A stretch of DNA of 64,000 bases from Chitinophagales bacterium (GCA_017303475.1 JAFLBO010000024.1:20073-84072); one strand, 5' to 3'. Positions 43,375 to 52,826 are shown, counted from the stretch's first letter. The notes: a model not told the origin generated them from the sequence alone. Translations and numbers: made by a program.

Positions 43375-45645
43375 CTATTGCACAGGCGCGCACATGGGCA
43401 TGCCTGTGTCGGCAAACACAAATTGAAGTTTAGACAGGGGCAGCGGCTGACTGCCATCCTGACCTTCTGTGATTTGCAGCAACTGATTGGGCAATACGTT
43501 GGTTAGCACCTGTGTGATGCCACTTGCAGGCCAGGTGATTCGGATTTCATCAATCATCGTGGCCGAACCTATACCAATTTCCCTGCGCAACGGACTGGAG
43601 CCAAAGCTGCCCCCGGAATTCAACTCCCGGTAAACTTTTCTGGTTTTACCATTTTCTTGGAATGTCAGGGTGATTTTTGCTCCAATAGAAGCACGGTTTG
43701 ATTTCGTGCCAATGATTTTGAGGTAAATCCAATTGTTCTGATTCTGACCGGGATTGAGGTACATGGCATTGGGATAGGCATCCCCTCGGAATGCGCCTCC
43801 CAGATCTGTATGAATATCCTGGTCGCCATCGTTGTCGAAATCAGCAAAAGAGACACCGTGCCCTTTTTGCAAATTTCCGGTTCTGGAAGAAACTGTTGCA
43901 TCCCGGAACCCGGTTCCTCCGGTGTTAACCCATAGTTTGTTGGACACCAGCGACATAAAGCTGGGGTTTCCGGTACTGAGGTAAAAATCCAGCCAGCCAT
44001 CGTTATTAATATCGCCAAAATTGGCACCCATTGCAAAGGCCACACCTTTCAATCCCATAGCTTTGGTGGTATTGGTGAAGGTGCCATTATGATTGTTACG
44101 GTACAAAAATGCCTTACCTGCAGGGTCGTTAGATGGAGCTAAAGCCTCCTTTGCGGCATAGTAGGACAAGGCCTTATCGAACTCATAATTGCAAACAAAC
44201 AGGTCCAGCCAGCCATCATTATCGTAATCAAAAAACCAGGTAGCAAAGCTTCTATACATTTCTTTATCAAATCCGGCCTGCTGAGAGGCATTTTCAAACA
44301 ACAGCTTGCCATCTACCATGCCTTTGTTGCGCAGCAAGAGCTTATGACCACTCATGGATGAAATGAACAAGTCTGGCCAACCATCATTATCAAAATCGCC
44401 TGAAGCAACTCCTTTCACAAATAAACTGATATTGATCCCCCATGCTTCTGCCATGTTTTTAAAGCTACCATCGCCCTGATTGATATAAAGCTCACAATTG
44501 CGCGGCTTTTTATCACTATAGCTTTCATTCCCTATAAAAAGATCTATCCATCCATCCTGATTAAAATCATTCCAGGTTGCTGCCTGAGTTGGGTTGAAGC
44601 TCAAAATGCCGGCATCAATGGTAACATCTGTAAAAGTGCCGTTACCGTTATTGCGAAGCAATGAATTGGGCTGATCGCCGGAAGGCCCCTCCTGGCCCTG
44701 CCAGGCGCCCCGCAGCACCAGGATGTCAAGAAAGCCATCGTTGTTGTAATCCGTTTGCTGGATGTTCAAACCTCCTTTAATAGCCTTTAGCCCGGAACGC
44801 TCAGACCAGTCAGAAAAAGTCCCGTCACCGTTGTTGTGGAAGTAGTGCATGGGATCTTCCAAATCCCAGGCTGAGGTAACGAGATCCAGAAAACCATCGT
44901 TGTCAAAATCATCGGCAATACTGCCGCCGGCCCGGTTATTTACCTGCACTTTCAAGCCAGCGGCACTTTCCACGAAGGGCTTTATCACATAATCCGCCTG
45001 ATCCAATCCGGAAATCAGCCATTTAGCCGGTACTTTGGACGGATATTCTCCGAGGGTCATATAGGCTATATTGAGCAGCCAAATGGCATCGTATTGTTTG
45101 GGGTCCAACTTTAGCAAGCGTTCAAAGGTCTCCACAGCCTTTTGAGCCGGCGCCTTATCCTGATGTATACCTTTACCTTTTATGGGCATAATACAAGCCT
45201 CCGAAGTGTGTCCGTTCACACAATTGTTACGTTCAGCCAGGCGCATATAAGCTGTGCCCAAATAAGGCAAAACCACTTTTAGCCCTTCCGGACTGGTTGA
45301 CAAAGTATTGGCGGCATTTTCCAACATGGCTACCGATTGAACCTCATCGCCATATTCGAGCAGGAAAATAGCCTTTTTAACCAGGGTGGTTAACTGCACA
45401 TTTGGATCATGGGTAGTAGCCAAAATGGAGTCACATTGAATGATCTTGGCCATAGCAGCAAAATTGTTGTTAGGCGTGTCAATTTTGCGGCGTGTTTCTT
45501 CCAGTATTTGCAACATTTTCTGGTGGCCATCCATTTGCTCTTTATTGAGTTGAATGGTGCGATTTTTATTACAGGCGATGCAGAAGAGCAAAAAAATCAA
45601 ACATCCAGCCAGAAGGCGGGTTGGAGAAAATAAGTAAGCAGACAT
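43375..45645 (-). CDS. FG-GAP/ASPIC-UnbV repeat protein, copy A (lipoprotein-like)
   Basis: A 756-residue exported protein, probably a surface lipoprotein (FCIACNKN at about 22-29). N-terminal helical part (about 35-210) resembles TPR-type repeats. Then seven FG-GAP/VCBS blades with calcium loops such as DFDNDGFLDLV, DYNNDGFLDIL, DFNQDGWIDLF, DFDNDGWPDLF, DYDNDGWLDLF, DINNDGWLDFY and DFDNDGDQDIH. The C terminus is the ASPIC/UnbV module (GIGSATMIDEIRITWPASG). It is a tandem paralogue of the next gene and both end in MPMCAP. CRTAC1-like proteins bind carbohydrate or protein; no specific role is known. Confidence 0.9.
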   Translation of the reverse strand: MSAYLFSPTRLLAGCLIFLLFCIACNKNRTIQLNKEQMDGHQKMLQILEETRRKIDTPNNNFAAMAKIIQCDSILATTHDPNVQLTTLVKKAIFLLEYGDEVQSVAMLENAANTLSTSPEGLKVVLPYLGTAYMRLAERNNCVNGHTSEACIMPIKGKGIHQDKAPAQKAVETFERLLKLDPKQYDAIWLLNIAYMTLGEYPSKVPAKWLISGLDQADYVIKPFVESAAGLKVQVNNRAGGSIADDFDNDGFLDLVTSAWDLEDPMHYFHNNGDGTFSDWSERSGLKAIKGGLNIQQTDYNNDGFLDILVLRGAWQGQEGPSGDQPNSLLRNNGNGTFTDVTIDAGILSFNPTQAATWNDFNQDGWIDLFIGNESYSDKKPRNCELYINQGDGSFKNMAEAWGINISLFVKGVASGDFDNDGWPDLFISSMSGHKLLLRNKGMVDGKLLFENASQQAGFDKEMYRSFATWFFDYDNDGWLDLFVCNYEFDKALSYYAAKEALAPSNDPAGKAFLYRNNHNGTFTNTTKAMGLKGVAFAMGANFGDINNDGWLDFYLSTGNPSFMSLVSNKLWVNTGGTGFRDATVSSRTGNLQKGHGVSFADFDNDGDQDIHTDLGGAFRGDAYPNAMYLNPGQNQNNWIYLKIIGTKSNRASIGAKITLTFQENGKTRKVYRELNSGGSFGSSPLRREIGIGSATMIDEIRITWPASGITQVLTNVLPNQLLQITEGQDGSQPLPLSKLQFVFADTGMPMCAPVQ

Positions 45646-45767
45646 GCTTGGTATGGAAAAATTTATTGCACACCAGGATCAGTCCCGGGGTACAGGTATA
45701 CCACCCAGGGCATTGAGGGTGTGTTATGACATATCGCCCCTCAATGACCAGAAGTGGTGGTGGAGGT

Positions 45768-48074
45768 TTACTTGGTTGGCGCGCACATGGGCATATCCGA
45801 TGCCGCGGGATTGAATTTTATGGCTTTTAAAGGAAGCTTTTCAGCGCCTTCTTTACCTTCGACAATACGTAGAAACTGATTGGGTTCAACATTGGTGAGC
45901 ACTTGTGTAATGCCACTTGCCGGCCAGGTGATACTGATTTCGTCGATCACCGTAGCAGATCCGATACCAATTTCCCGGCGCAAAGGGTTGGAGCCAAAGC
46001 TGCCACCGGAGTTGAGCTCGCGGTAAACCATGCGCGACACGCCGTTTTCTCTAAACTTCAAGGTGATTTTTGCGCCTATGGCAGCCTTGTTCGACTTGGT
46101 ACCTTCCAGTTTGAGGTAAATCCGGTTGTTCTGATTTTGGCCCGGATTGATGTACATTGAACTTGGATAACCATCGCCGCGGTAGGCGCCTCCCATTTCC
46201 ACGTAAATATCCTGATCACCATCGTTATCCATATCGGCAATGGAAATGCCGTGGCCTTTTTGGATGTTTCCGGTGCGTGAAGCCACTGTACCATCCATAA
46301 ACTTTTTGCCCCCAACATTCATGAACAACTTATTGGGCACGATGGACTGGTAATTAGGATTGCCGGTGCCCAGGTAGATATCCAGGAATCCATCGTTGTC
46401 GAAATCCCCAAAGTTTGCACCCATGGAATACGCCGTTTTGTTCAATCCCAGCGATTTGTTTGTATTGGTAAACGTACCGTTGCCGTTGTTGTGGTAGATC
46501 ACCGGCTTACCGGACGGATCATCTTTGCCCAGGCCCAAAGCCTCCCGGGCAAAATAATACGAAAGACTTTTCTCAAAATCGTAATTGCATACAAAAAGGT
46601 CCAACCAGCCATCATTATCGTAATCGAAAAAGAAAGTTGGAAAACTCCGGTATTTCTCTTCACTAAACCCTGATTGCACCGACATGTCTTCAAATGCCGG
46701 GGTCTTGGCTTGAAGGCCTTTGTTGCGGAGCAGTACCTTTTTTCCATCCATGGACGACAAGAAAAGGTCAGGCCAGCCATCATTGTCATAATCTCCGGAG
46801 GTTACCCCTTTAACATACATCCGGATGTTCACGCCAGCCGCTTCGGCCACATCGGTGAAAGTTCCGTTTTGATTGTTAATGTATAATTGGCAGGGATAGG
46901 TTTTACCGCCAGTAGGCAGGTGCTCGTTGCCAATGAACAAGTCCAGCCAGCCATCGTGGTTGTAATCGTTCCAGGTAGCTGCCTGAGTTGGGCAAAGCGA
47001 CCACAATCCGGCATCCATGGTTACGTCTGTAAAAGTGCCGTTGCCATTGTTGCGAAGCAAGGAGTTAGGTTGTTCACCGTAAGGGCCGGTTTGACCTTGC
47101 CAGGCGCCACGCAATACCCATACATCGAGGTTGCCATCGTTATTGTAATCGGTCTGTTGGATATTGAGGCCTCCTGTAAAGTCATGAATGCCCGACGCAT
47201 CGGAAAGATTGGAAAATGTGCCATCGCCATTGTTTTGGAAATAGTACATTTTGTCTTCTCCAACATCCCAGCCGGAAGTTACCATATCCAGGAATCCATC
47301 GTTGTTGAAATCGTCAATGATACTGCCTCCGGCGCGAGAATTGACCATAATTTTCAGATCGGTGGCCATATCCGTAAAGGGCCGCATATTGTATTCTACC
47401 TTATCCAGGCCAGGTAAATACCACTTTTTAGGCACTTTTGATGGATATTCTCCAATAGTCATGTAAGCCAGGTTCAGGAGCCAAACGCCATCATAATAGT
47501 TAGGGTCTGAGGGAGCTTCGGTCAGGAAAATTTCCAGGGTTTCAATGGCTTTTCGACTCGGCGATTTGTCTTTGTGTATACCGGATGCCTGGAGTGGCAT
47601 AATACAGGCATCTGCAGTGTGGCCGGTTAGGCAGTTATTGCGCTCTCCAAGTCGCATATACGCTGTTCCGAGCCAATAGAGGGTGGGATAACGAGCTTTA
47701 GGGTTATCACCTACGTAGGCGAGAATTTTTTCAAAGATTTCTACTGCTTTTACCTCGTCACCATATTCCAGCAACACCACGCCCTTTTTCATGACGGCAT
47801 TCACCTTATCATTGGTGGAGGTGGCGGTGGTCATTAACTGATCGAAGTAAGCCAATTTGGCTCTGGCAGCATAACCGTTTTGTGGAACATCAATTTTCCC
47901 GGCAATCTCTTTGAGCGCTTTGAGCATTTCTTTGTGCCCATCTTTAGCTACTCTGGCGGCGCCTTTGCTAAGGCTGGTGTCAGTGCATGTAGCTTGTACA
48001 CTTAACAGGACTACCGCCAATAGCGCCGGACCCATTAAGGCCCGGCGCTTCAGTGAAGAACTGAAAACATTCAT
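45768..48074 (-). CDS. FG-GAP/ASPIC-UnbV repeat protein, copy B
   Basis: A 768-residue paralogue of the preceding gene with the same order: helical N-terminal part, seven FG-GAP loops (DFNNDGFLDMV to DMDNDGDQDIY) and ASPIC/UnbV (GIGSATVIDEISITWPASG). The ATG at 48074 starts a signal sequence (MNVFSSSLKRRALMGPALL); the in-frame codons back to 48143 are rejected. Both copies share CIMPL/CIMPI boxes in the N-terminal part and the C-terminal MPMCAP. Copy B has a less clear lipobox (VQATC). The 122-base spacer between copies has no gene. Confidence 0.9.
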   Translation of the reverse strand: MNVFSSSLKRRALMGPALLAVVLLSVQATCTDTSLSKGAARVAKDGHKEMLKALKEIAGKIDVPQNGYAARAKLAYFDQLMTTATSTNDKVNAVMKKGVVLLEYGDEVKAVEIFEKILAYVGDNPKARYPTLYWLGTAYMRLGERNNCLTGHTADACIMPLQASGIHKDKSPSRKAIETLEIFLTEAPSDPNYYDGVWLLNLAYMTIGEYPSKVPKKWYLPGLDKVEYNMRPFTDMATDLKIMVNSRAGGSIIDDFNNDGFLDMVTSGWDVGEDKMYYFQNNGDGTFSNLSDASGIHDFTGGLNIQQTDYNNDGNLDVWVLRGAWQGQTGPYGEQPNSLLRNNGNGTFTDVTMDAGLWSLCPTQAATWNDYNHDGWLDLFIGNEHLPTGGKTYPCQLYINNQNGTFTDVAEAAGVNIRMYVKGVTSGDYDNDGWPDLFLSSMDGKKVLLRNKGLQAKTPAFEDMSVQSGFSEEKYRSFPTFFFDYDNDGWLDLFVCNYDFEKSLSYYFAREALGLGKDDPSGKPVIYHNNGNGTFTNTNKSLGLNKTAYSMGANFGDFDNDGFLDIYLGTGNPNYQSIVPNKLFMNVGGKKFMDGTVASRTGNIQKGHGISIADMDNDGDQDIYVEMGGAYRGDGYPSSMYINPGQNQNNRIYLKLEGTKSNKAAIGAKITLKFRENGVSRMVYRELNSGGSFGSNPLRREIGIGSATVIDEISITWPASGITQVLTNVEPNQFLRIVEGKEGAEKLPLKAIKFNPAASDMPMCAPTK

Positions 48075-48393
48075 GTTTGAGCTAATTTGTTGTTTAGATA
48101 AGGACAAACGGATTACAGCTTTTGCAGAAGCATTTCGCCTCACAAAAGGAAGGTATTATGAAAAAGCATTAAACAGTTTAAACCGTATTGCAAACGTCCA
48201 GGCATTTTGGCAAATAGTCATCAAAATGCCCCTTAGTATTTCCTTAGAATCTGGCTGTTTCGCTTAATTGCAGGCAGGTAATCTTAGTAAGCAGGAATTA
48301 CCCATACCTTCGCGCCGCAAATTCGCAGGCATGTAAAGTGCCGGACTAACCGATTTGCCTATTTCTGCCCACCCAAATTATTCTAAGCTCTAT
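48075..48393. other. divergent promoter region without gene
   Basis: About 320 bases between divergent genes. A variant -7 element TACCTTCG (48305-48312) could serve arcA; a 7-bp hairpin CATTTTG/CAAAATG lies at about 48202-48227. Nothing else was recognised. Confidence 0.5.
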
Positions 48394-49662
48394 ATGGACG
48401 CCAACAGCCGCATATACGTAGACTCCGAAATCGGAAAACTGAAAAAAGTAATCGTGCACAGGCCTGATGAAGGTATTGCCCGAATTACCCCAAAACGTGC
48501 AGAGGAATTATTGTTTGATGATATTGTACACCTGCCTAACATGCGCGAGGAACACGATATTTTCGTCAACGTCCTCCGCGCATTCGTAGGGAAAGAAAAT
48601 GTACTCGAAGTCAGCGATCTGCTCACAGAAAGTTGCCGGGTTGAAGAAAGTCGCTACGAAATCATCAATAAAATTGTGGATTTTGAGGAACTGCCCTACT
48701 CCCTCATTCCACGCCTGGCCAGCCTGTCTCCGGAACAACTGGCCGACACCCTGATCACAGGCTATCTGGAGCCGGAAGACAGGATTTTGTTTGATCCAAT
48801 CCCGAACCTGATTTTTACCCGCGACCTTGCTGTAACCATCAAGGATCACGTGATTATCACCAAGGCAGCCAAATCTGCCCGCTTCCGGGAAAACTTCCTT
48901 ACGCGACTTATTTTTTCCAGTCACCCGGTGTTCCGCCGACTGAAAGCGGATGGTAAAACGGTGAATCTGAATCGAGTAGATAAATTTCCGCCGAATAAAC
49001 GTGGCGAAACCATCAGCATTGAAGGTGGCGATGTGATGATGTTTCACAAAGACTATCTGCTGATTGGCAATTCCGAGCGGACCAATAATTATGCGTTCGA
49101 TACCCTGAAAACCTACCTGTTTGAAAAGGGTATCATCAAGAATATCGTTCAGGTGAACATTCCTGCCGAACGCACCTACATGCACATCGACACCATATTT
49201 ACACAGATCAACCATAACCATGTGGTAGGCTTTAAGCCGCTCGTGCAGGATGGTTTAGGATCTTATGTAGATGTACACCGCCACACCGGCGAAGAGCTGG
49301 AATACCCTAGTATTGTTGACTTCCTGAAGGCTGAAATAAATCCGAAAATGGAGTTCATCTGGGCCGGAAGAGGTGAAAGCCCATACCAGGAACGTGAACA
49401 GTGGACAGATGGCTGCAATTTGGTGGCGCTCAAACCAGGCGTCGCAATCACTTACGATCGCAACCCGGTTACCGAAAAAGCCTTCAAGGAATTTGGGTAT
49501 AAAGTTGTGGGCGCTGAAAAAATGCTGCGGGATATAGACAACGGCAAGATTGATCCGGACAAAGTAGAAAACACCATCATCACCATTCCATCCAACGAAC
49601 TCTCCCGCGCACGCGGTGGCAGCCACTGTATGACTTGTCCGGTGGAACGCGAAGCGGTGTGA
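48394..49662 (+). CDS. arcA: arginine deiminase
   Basis: Converts arginine to citrulline and ammonia. The ATG at 48394 gives 422 residues (MDANSRIYVDSEIGKLKKVIVHRP). Guanidino-group-modifying fold with FTRDLAV, IEGGDVMMF, the His in ERTYMHIDTIFTQI and the catalytic Cys412 in RGGSHCMTCP. Length is right for ArcA. Neither ornithine carbamoyltransferase nor carbamate kinase is adjacent, so it may not act in the full energy-yielding pathway here. The stop is followed by a nested palindrome of heptamers (49665-49862). Confidence 0.93.
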   Translation: MDANSRIYVDSEIGKLKKVIVHRPDEGIARITPKRAEELLFDDIVHLPNMREEHDIFVNVLRAFVGKENVLEVSDLLTESCRVEESRYEIINKIVDFEELPYSLIPRLASLSPEQLADTLITGYLEPEDRILFDPIPNLIFTRDLAVTIKDHVIITKAAKSARFRENFLTRLIFSSHPVFRRLKADGKTVNLNRVDKFPPNKRGETISIEGGDVMMFHKDYLLIGNSERTNNYAFDTLKTYLFEKGIIKNIVQVNIPAERTYMHIDTIFTQINHNHVVGFKPLVQDGLGSYVDVHRHTGEELEYPSIVDFLKAEINPKMEFIWAGRGESPYQEREQWTDGCNLVALKPGVAITYDRNPVTEKAFKEFGYKVVGAEKMLRDIDNGKIDPDKVENTIITIPSNELSRARGGSHCMTCPVEREAV

Positions 49663-49664
49663 AG

Positions 49665-49862
49665 AATATCCAATGTCCAATATCCAATGTCCAAGTGGTG
49701 CGGGTGTCTGGTATCAGCACATTGATTTGGTATTACTCGCCTGAATGGCGAGACCTAATGTGGCTTTTCGCCATTCAGGCGAAAATAGCCCAACAAATTC
49801 GCTGACGCCAGACACCCGCACCACTTGGACATTGGACATTGGATATTGGATATTGGACATTA
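49665..49862. repeat. nested heptamer palindrome between arcA and the thioesterase gene
   Basis: Outer arms of CCAATGT/CCAATAT words and a perfect 29-base part (49683-49711 with 49808-49836). Inside lies a second perfect 15-bp repeat (49737-49751 with 49768-49782, around CGCCTGAATGGCG). The whole spacer of 200 bases is therefore one folded structure. Little room is left for a separate promoter for the downstream gene. Confidence 0.9.
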
Positions 49863-49871
49863 ATTCAGCTT

Positions 49872-50291
49872 ATGTATTCTTTCGAGACTCAAATCCGCGT
49901 TCGTTATGGAGAAACCGATCAGATGGGTTATCTCTATTACGGCCATTATGCCCAGTACTTTGAAGTCGGCAGGGTGGAAACCATCCGGTCGCTGGGTGTT
50001 TCTTACAAGGAGCTCGAGGAAGAGCATGGCATCTGGCTGCCGGTGGTAAGCCTGGAAATGCGGTTTGTCAGACCCGCCTATTACGATGATCTGCTCACAG
50101 TACGCACCGAGATCCGGGAAATGCCGGATGAGTACATCACCTTTCACATGGAAATCTTCAACGAGAAGAAAAAACTCGTCAACGCCGGCAGGGTGCGCCT
50201 ATGCTTTTTTGACCCAAAACTGAAAAAGGTAGTCATGGCGCCTGATTTTCTCCGGGAAAAGCTGTCGGAACGATGGACGGTGGACGGTTGA
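49872..50291 (+). CDS. YbgC/FadM-type acyl-CoA thioesterase
   Basis: A 139-residue hotdog-fold thioesterase. The ATG at 49872 gives MYSFETQIRVRYGETDQMG with the catalytic Asp in ETDQMG and YYGHYAQYFEVGR as in 4-hydroxybenzoyl-CoA thioesterase-like YbgC/FadM. The longer frame starts inside the heptamer array and is rejected. The C-terminal RWTVDG and the TGA at 50289-50291 are encoded by GGACGGT repeat words, so the present C terminus may differ from relatives. Confidence 0.9.
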   Translation: MYSFETQIRVRYGETDQMGYLYYGHYAQYFEVGRVETIRSLGVSYKELEEEHGIWLPVVSLEMRFVRPAYYDDLLTVRTEIREMPDEYITFHMEIFNEKKKLVNAGRVRLCFFDPKLKKVVMAPDFLREKLSERWTVDG

Positions 50292-50505
50292 CGGTGGACG
50301 GTGCATGGGTAGTTGAACCAATGTGAGTTGTCATCCCGAGAATCGGGACCTACACAGGCCAGATTGCGGGCAATCCTTTTTGCCAGGGGATGGTCTCGAA
50401 ATTTGGCTTGTGTAGGTCCCGATTCTCGGGATGACAACTCACATTAGCTTAATTACCCACGTCCACCGTAGGCCGTCCACCGTCCACCGTAAGCCGTCTA
50501 CCGTT
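50271..50505. repeat. large palindrome with GGACGGT heptamers between convergent genes
   Basis: Outer words GGACGGT (50271-50303) and ACCGTCC (50459-50505) border a palindrome whose core of 37 bases is perfect (50320-50356 with 50409-50445). Each arm contains TCCCGA-GAA-TCGGGA. The centre has a 6-bp hairpin GATTGC/GCAATC. It separates the convergent thioesterase and glycosyltransferase genes and may terminate both. Confidence 0.9.
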
Positions 50506-51223
50506 ACTTTGACCAAAGATTATACTTCAGGATGCAATAAATAGCCCTGAAGCCGTCTTTAGCACCAATTTTCTTGCCTTCAGCGTAGGTGCGGCCATAA
50601 TAAGAAATGCCCACCTCATAGATCCGCACATTGGGTATGCGACTGATTTTAGCCGTTACTTCCGGTTCAAAACCGAAACGTTTTTCCTTGAGATCCAGGC
50701 CTTTGACCATATCGGAACGAAACATCTTGTAACAGGTTTCCATATCTGTAAGGTTCAGATTGGTAAACATGTTCGAGATGAAGGTGAGGAATTTATTCCC
50801 GATGCTGTGCCAGAAAAACAGGATACGGTGTGGTCGCCCGCCCATAAACCTGGATCCGAATACCACATCCGCAAATCCGTCGAGGATAGGGCGGAGCAGC
50901 ACATTGTACTCAGCAGGATCGTATTCCAGGTCGGCATCCTGGATGATGATATAGTCGCCGGAAGCATGTTTGATACCAGTGTGCAGGGCGGCGCCTTTTC
51001 CCTGGTTCACCTCGTGTTTGAGGTAACGAATATTAAGCTCGGGGTTAGCCTCCATGTACCGTTTGATGGCGCCTTCCGTGTCGTCGCGTGAGCAATCGTT
51101 GGTAATAATCAATTCCTTTTTGAATCCGCCAATCAATTCCACCGCCTTCACTTTGTCCAAAATCCGGTGGATGGTGCGTTCTTCATTGTAGGCTGGGATA
51201 ACAATCGAGAGGGTTTGGCTCAT
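50504..51223 (-). CDS. glycosyltransferase family 2, DPM1-like
   Basis: A 239-residue soluble transferase. The ATG at 51223 gives MSQTLSIVIPAYNEERTI; the longer frame has no support. GT-A motifs NDCSRDDTEG, GKGAALHTG, IIIQDADLEYDP (DxD), DVVFGSRFMGG and RFGFEPEVTAKI are those of dolichyl-phosphate mannose synthase-like and ArnC-like enzymes that load a polyprenyl phosphate. No C-terminal membrane helix. Stands alone. Confidence 0.92.
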   Translation of the reverse strand: MSQTLSIVIPAYNEERTIHRILDKVKAVELIGGFKKELIITNDCSRDDTEGAIKRYMEANPELNIRYLKHEVNQGKGAALHTGIKHASGDYIIIQDADLEYDPAEYNVLLRPILDGFADVVFGSRFMGGRPHRILFFWHSIGNKFLTFISNMFTNLNLTDMETCYKMFRSDMVKGLDLKEKRFGFEPEVTAKISRIPNVRIYEVGISYYGRTYAEGKKIGAKDGFRAIYCILKYNLWSK

Positions 51224-51513
51224 AATTTGCAGTATTTCAGACGGCGAAGGTAAGCAGGCTGTGTGGAGGCTGGCAGACAAGTTTTGAAAAGTTATTGAAA
51301 ATGGTTCACGATTAGCCAATTCAAGGCATTTCAGGACTGGTCAAAAAAGCGCTGCATGGTATTTGTATCCTTGATTGAAACTTTAACTAAAAAAGTTATC
51401 CCAACGGAAACTTTTTGCCCTGAAAGCGCGTTAAAGTATTCGAAACCAAATCGTTAGCGCAGGTTTACCTGCAACAACATCCTCACCGATTCACACATAT
51501 AAACTATCGTATC

Positions 51514-51696
51514 ATGACTACGCCCCGCATCAGCACATTCCGTCGCATCTGGCGGAAATCTCCGAAACTGGCATTCCGTTTTCTGCGCAAAAAAGCCACC
51601 CGTCAAGCTAAAAAACTCCTGAATCCTAAGGAAGAATGGAATATTAACTGGCTGGGTGAAGAAATGCGACCATATAACAGTCTGCAAAGCCATTGA
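51514..51696 (+). CDS. small basic protein of unknown function
   Basis: A 60-residue protein with 10 or more Arg/Lys in the first 38 residues (FRRIWRKSPKLAFRFLRKKATRQAKK) and a C-terminal WNINWLGEEMRPYNSLQSH. It has its own intrinsic terminator at 51730-51770 and is preceded by about 290 bases of gene-free DNA (51224-51513), both in favour of a real unit. The Lys/Arg helix could bind nucleic acid or membrane, which is speculation. No relatives are known to me. Confidence 0.55.
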   Translation: MTTPRISTFRRIWRKSPKLAFRFLRKKATRQAKKLLNPKEEWNINWLGEEMRPYNSLQSH

Positions 51697-51729
51697 ACAT
51701 CCGAACTTAGCAGTTCTCAGCAGGATTTG

Positions 51730-51770
51730 CGGCGCAAATGACTTTTTACAAGTTGTTTGCGCCGTTTTTT
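51730..51770 (+). terminator. intrinsic terminator after the small basic protein
   Basis: Perfect 9-bp stem CGGCGCAAA/TTTGCGCCG (51730-51738 with 51756-51764) followed by six T. Confidence 0.88.
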
Positions 51771-51792
51771 ATGCCCGCAAACCAACAGATAA

Positions 51793-51800
51793 TACCTTTG
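51793..51800 (+). promoter_or_regulatory. candidate -7 element for thrB
   Basis: TACCTTTG, perfect TAnnTTTG, 67 bases before the thrB start. The -33 region is the T run of the preceding terminator. Confidence 0.42.
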
Positions 51801-51867
51801 CAGCCGCATCATTCACCAGGCATCCTTGGGCACCTTGGCCCAATAACATGCCGTTAACAATCAGATT

Positions 51868-52794
51868 TTGGGTATCAAAGCATTCGCCCCGGCTTCCGTG
51901 GGCAACATTGGAATTGGATTCGACATCATGGGACTCGCCATTGAAAAACCGGGCGATGAGGTTATTGCCCGAAAAAGCGATACCCCGGGTATTCATATCA
52001 CTAAAATTACCGGCGCTCAGGGCAAACTCCCTCTCGAAGCAAAACTCAATACCGCAGGTGTGGCCGTTCAGCGACTACTCGACCACCTCGGAGAATCCAA
52101 CCGTGGCATTGAACTTGAAATCCATAAAAAAATGCCCATCAACAGCGGACTCGGCAGTAGTGCCGCCAGTGCCGCCGCTGCAACCCTGGCTGTCAGCGAA
52201 CTGCTTCGTACCGGGCTGAGTAAACGTCAGTTACTGCCTTTCGCCTGGGAAGGGGAAAAAATAGCCTCCGGCGGACAACAGGGCGACAATATCGTTCCTT
52301 CGCTGCTGGGCGGTATCAACCTTATCCGCGACAATGCAACCATGGATATTCACCGATTACACGTGCCACGCGGCGTGTATGTGGTAGTAGTACATCCACA
52401 AATGGAAATCGGCACCCGCGAAGCCCGCGCCCTGCTTAGCCCAACAGTGCCCATGGAAATCCACATCAGGCACAACGCTAACCTTGCAGCCTTTATTCTG
52501 GGTATGTTCAATGGCGATCTCGGATTGGTGGGCAGAAGTTTAAAGGATGAAGTGGTTGAACCACAAAGAGCCGTACTTATTCCGGGCTTTTATGCTGTCA
52601 AAGAGGCAGCTATGAACGCCGGAGCACTCGGGTGCAGCATTTCCGGCGCCGGTCCTTCCGTTTTTGCGCTCTGCGGTAACAGCCTAATTGCTGAAAATGC
52701 CGGAGCGGCCATGCAAAAAGCTTTTGCTCAATATAAACTGGAAAGTCAATTGTACGTATCGCCGGTAAATCAGGAAGGCGCTGTTATCTGCTAA
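51868..52794 (+). CDS. thrB: homoserine kinase (TTG start)
   Basis: Phosphorylates homoserine in threonine synthesis. The GHMP-kinase frame begins at TTG 51868 (MGIKAFAPASVGNIGIGFD); no in-frame ATG lies upstream, and the ATG at 51848 is in another frame, so the start is TTG or there is an upstream frameshift. 308 residues with the ATP loop PINSGLGSSAASAAAA at about 91-106 and the C-terminal ISGAGPSVFAL motif. Neither thrA nor thrC is adjacent. Confidence 0.95.
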   Translation: MGIKAFAPASVGNIGIGFDIMGLAIEKPGDEVIARKSDTPGIHITKITGAQGKLPLEAKLNTAGVAVQRLLDHLGESNRGIELEIHKKMPINSGLGSSAASAAAATLAVSELLRTGLSKRQLLPFAWEGEKIASGGQQGDNIVPSLLGGINLIRDNATMDIHRLHVPRGVYVVVVHPQMEIGTREARALLSPTVPMEIHIRHNANLAAFILGMFNGDLGLVGRSLKDEVVEPQRAVLIPGFYAVKEAAMNAGALGCSISGAGPSVFALCGNSLIAENAGAAMQKAFAQYKLESQLYVSPVNQEGAVIC

Positions 52795-52826
52795 GGGCTC
52801 CCCGGCAAAAGATATTGGGAAGGCAT

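Noticed and set aside
48508..49221. 237-residue frame antisense to arcA
   Set aside because: Covered by arcA, no start signal or domain.
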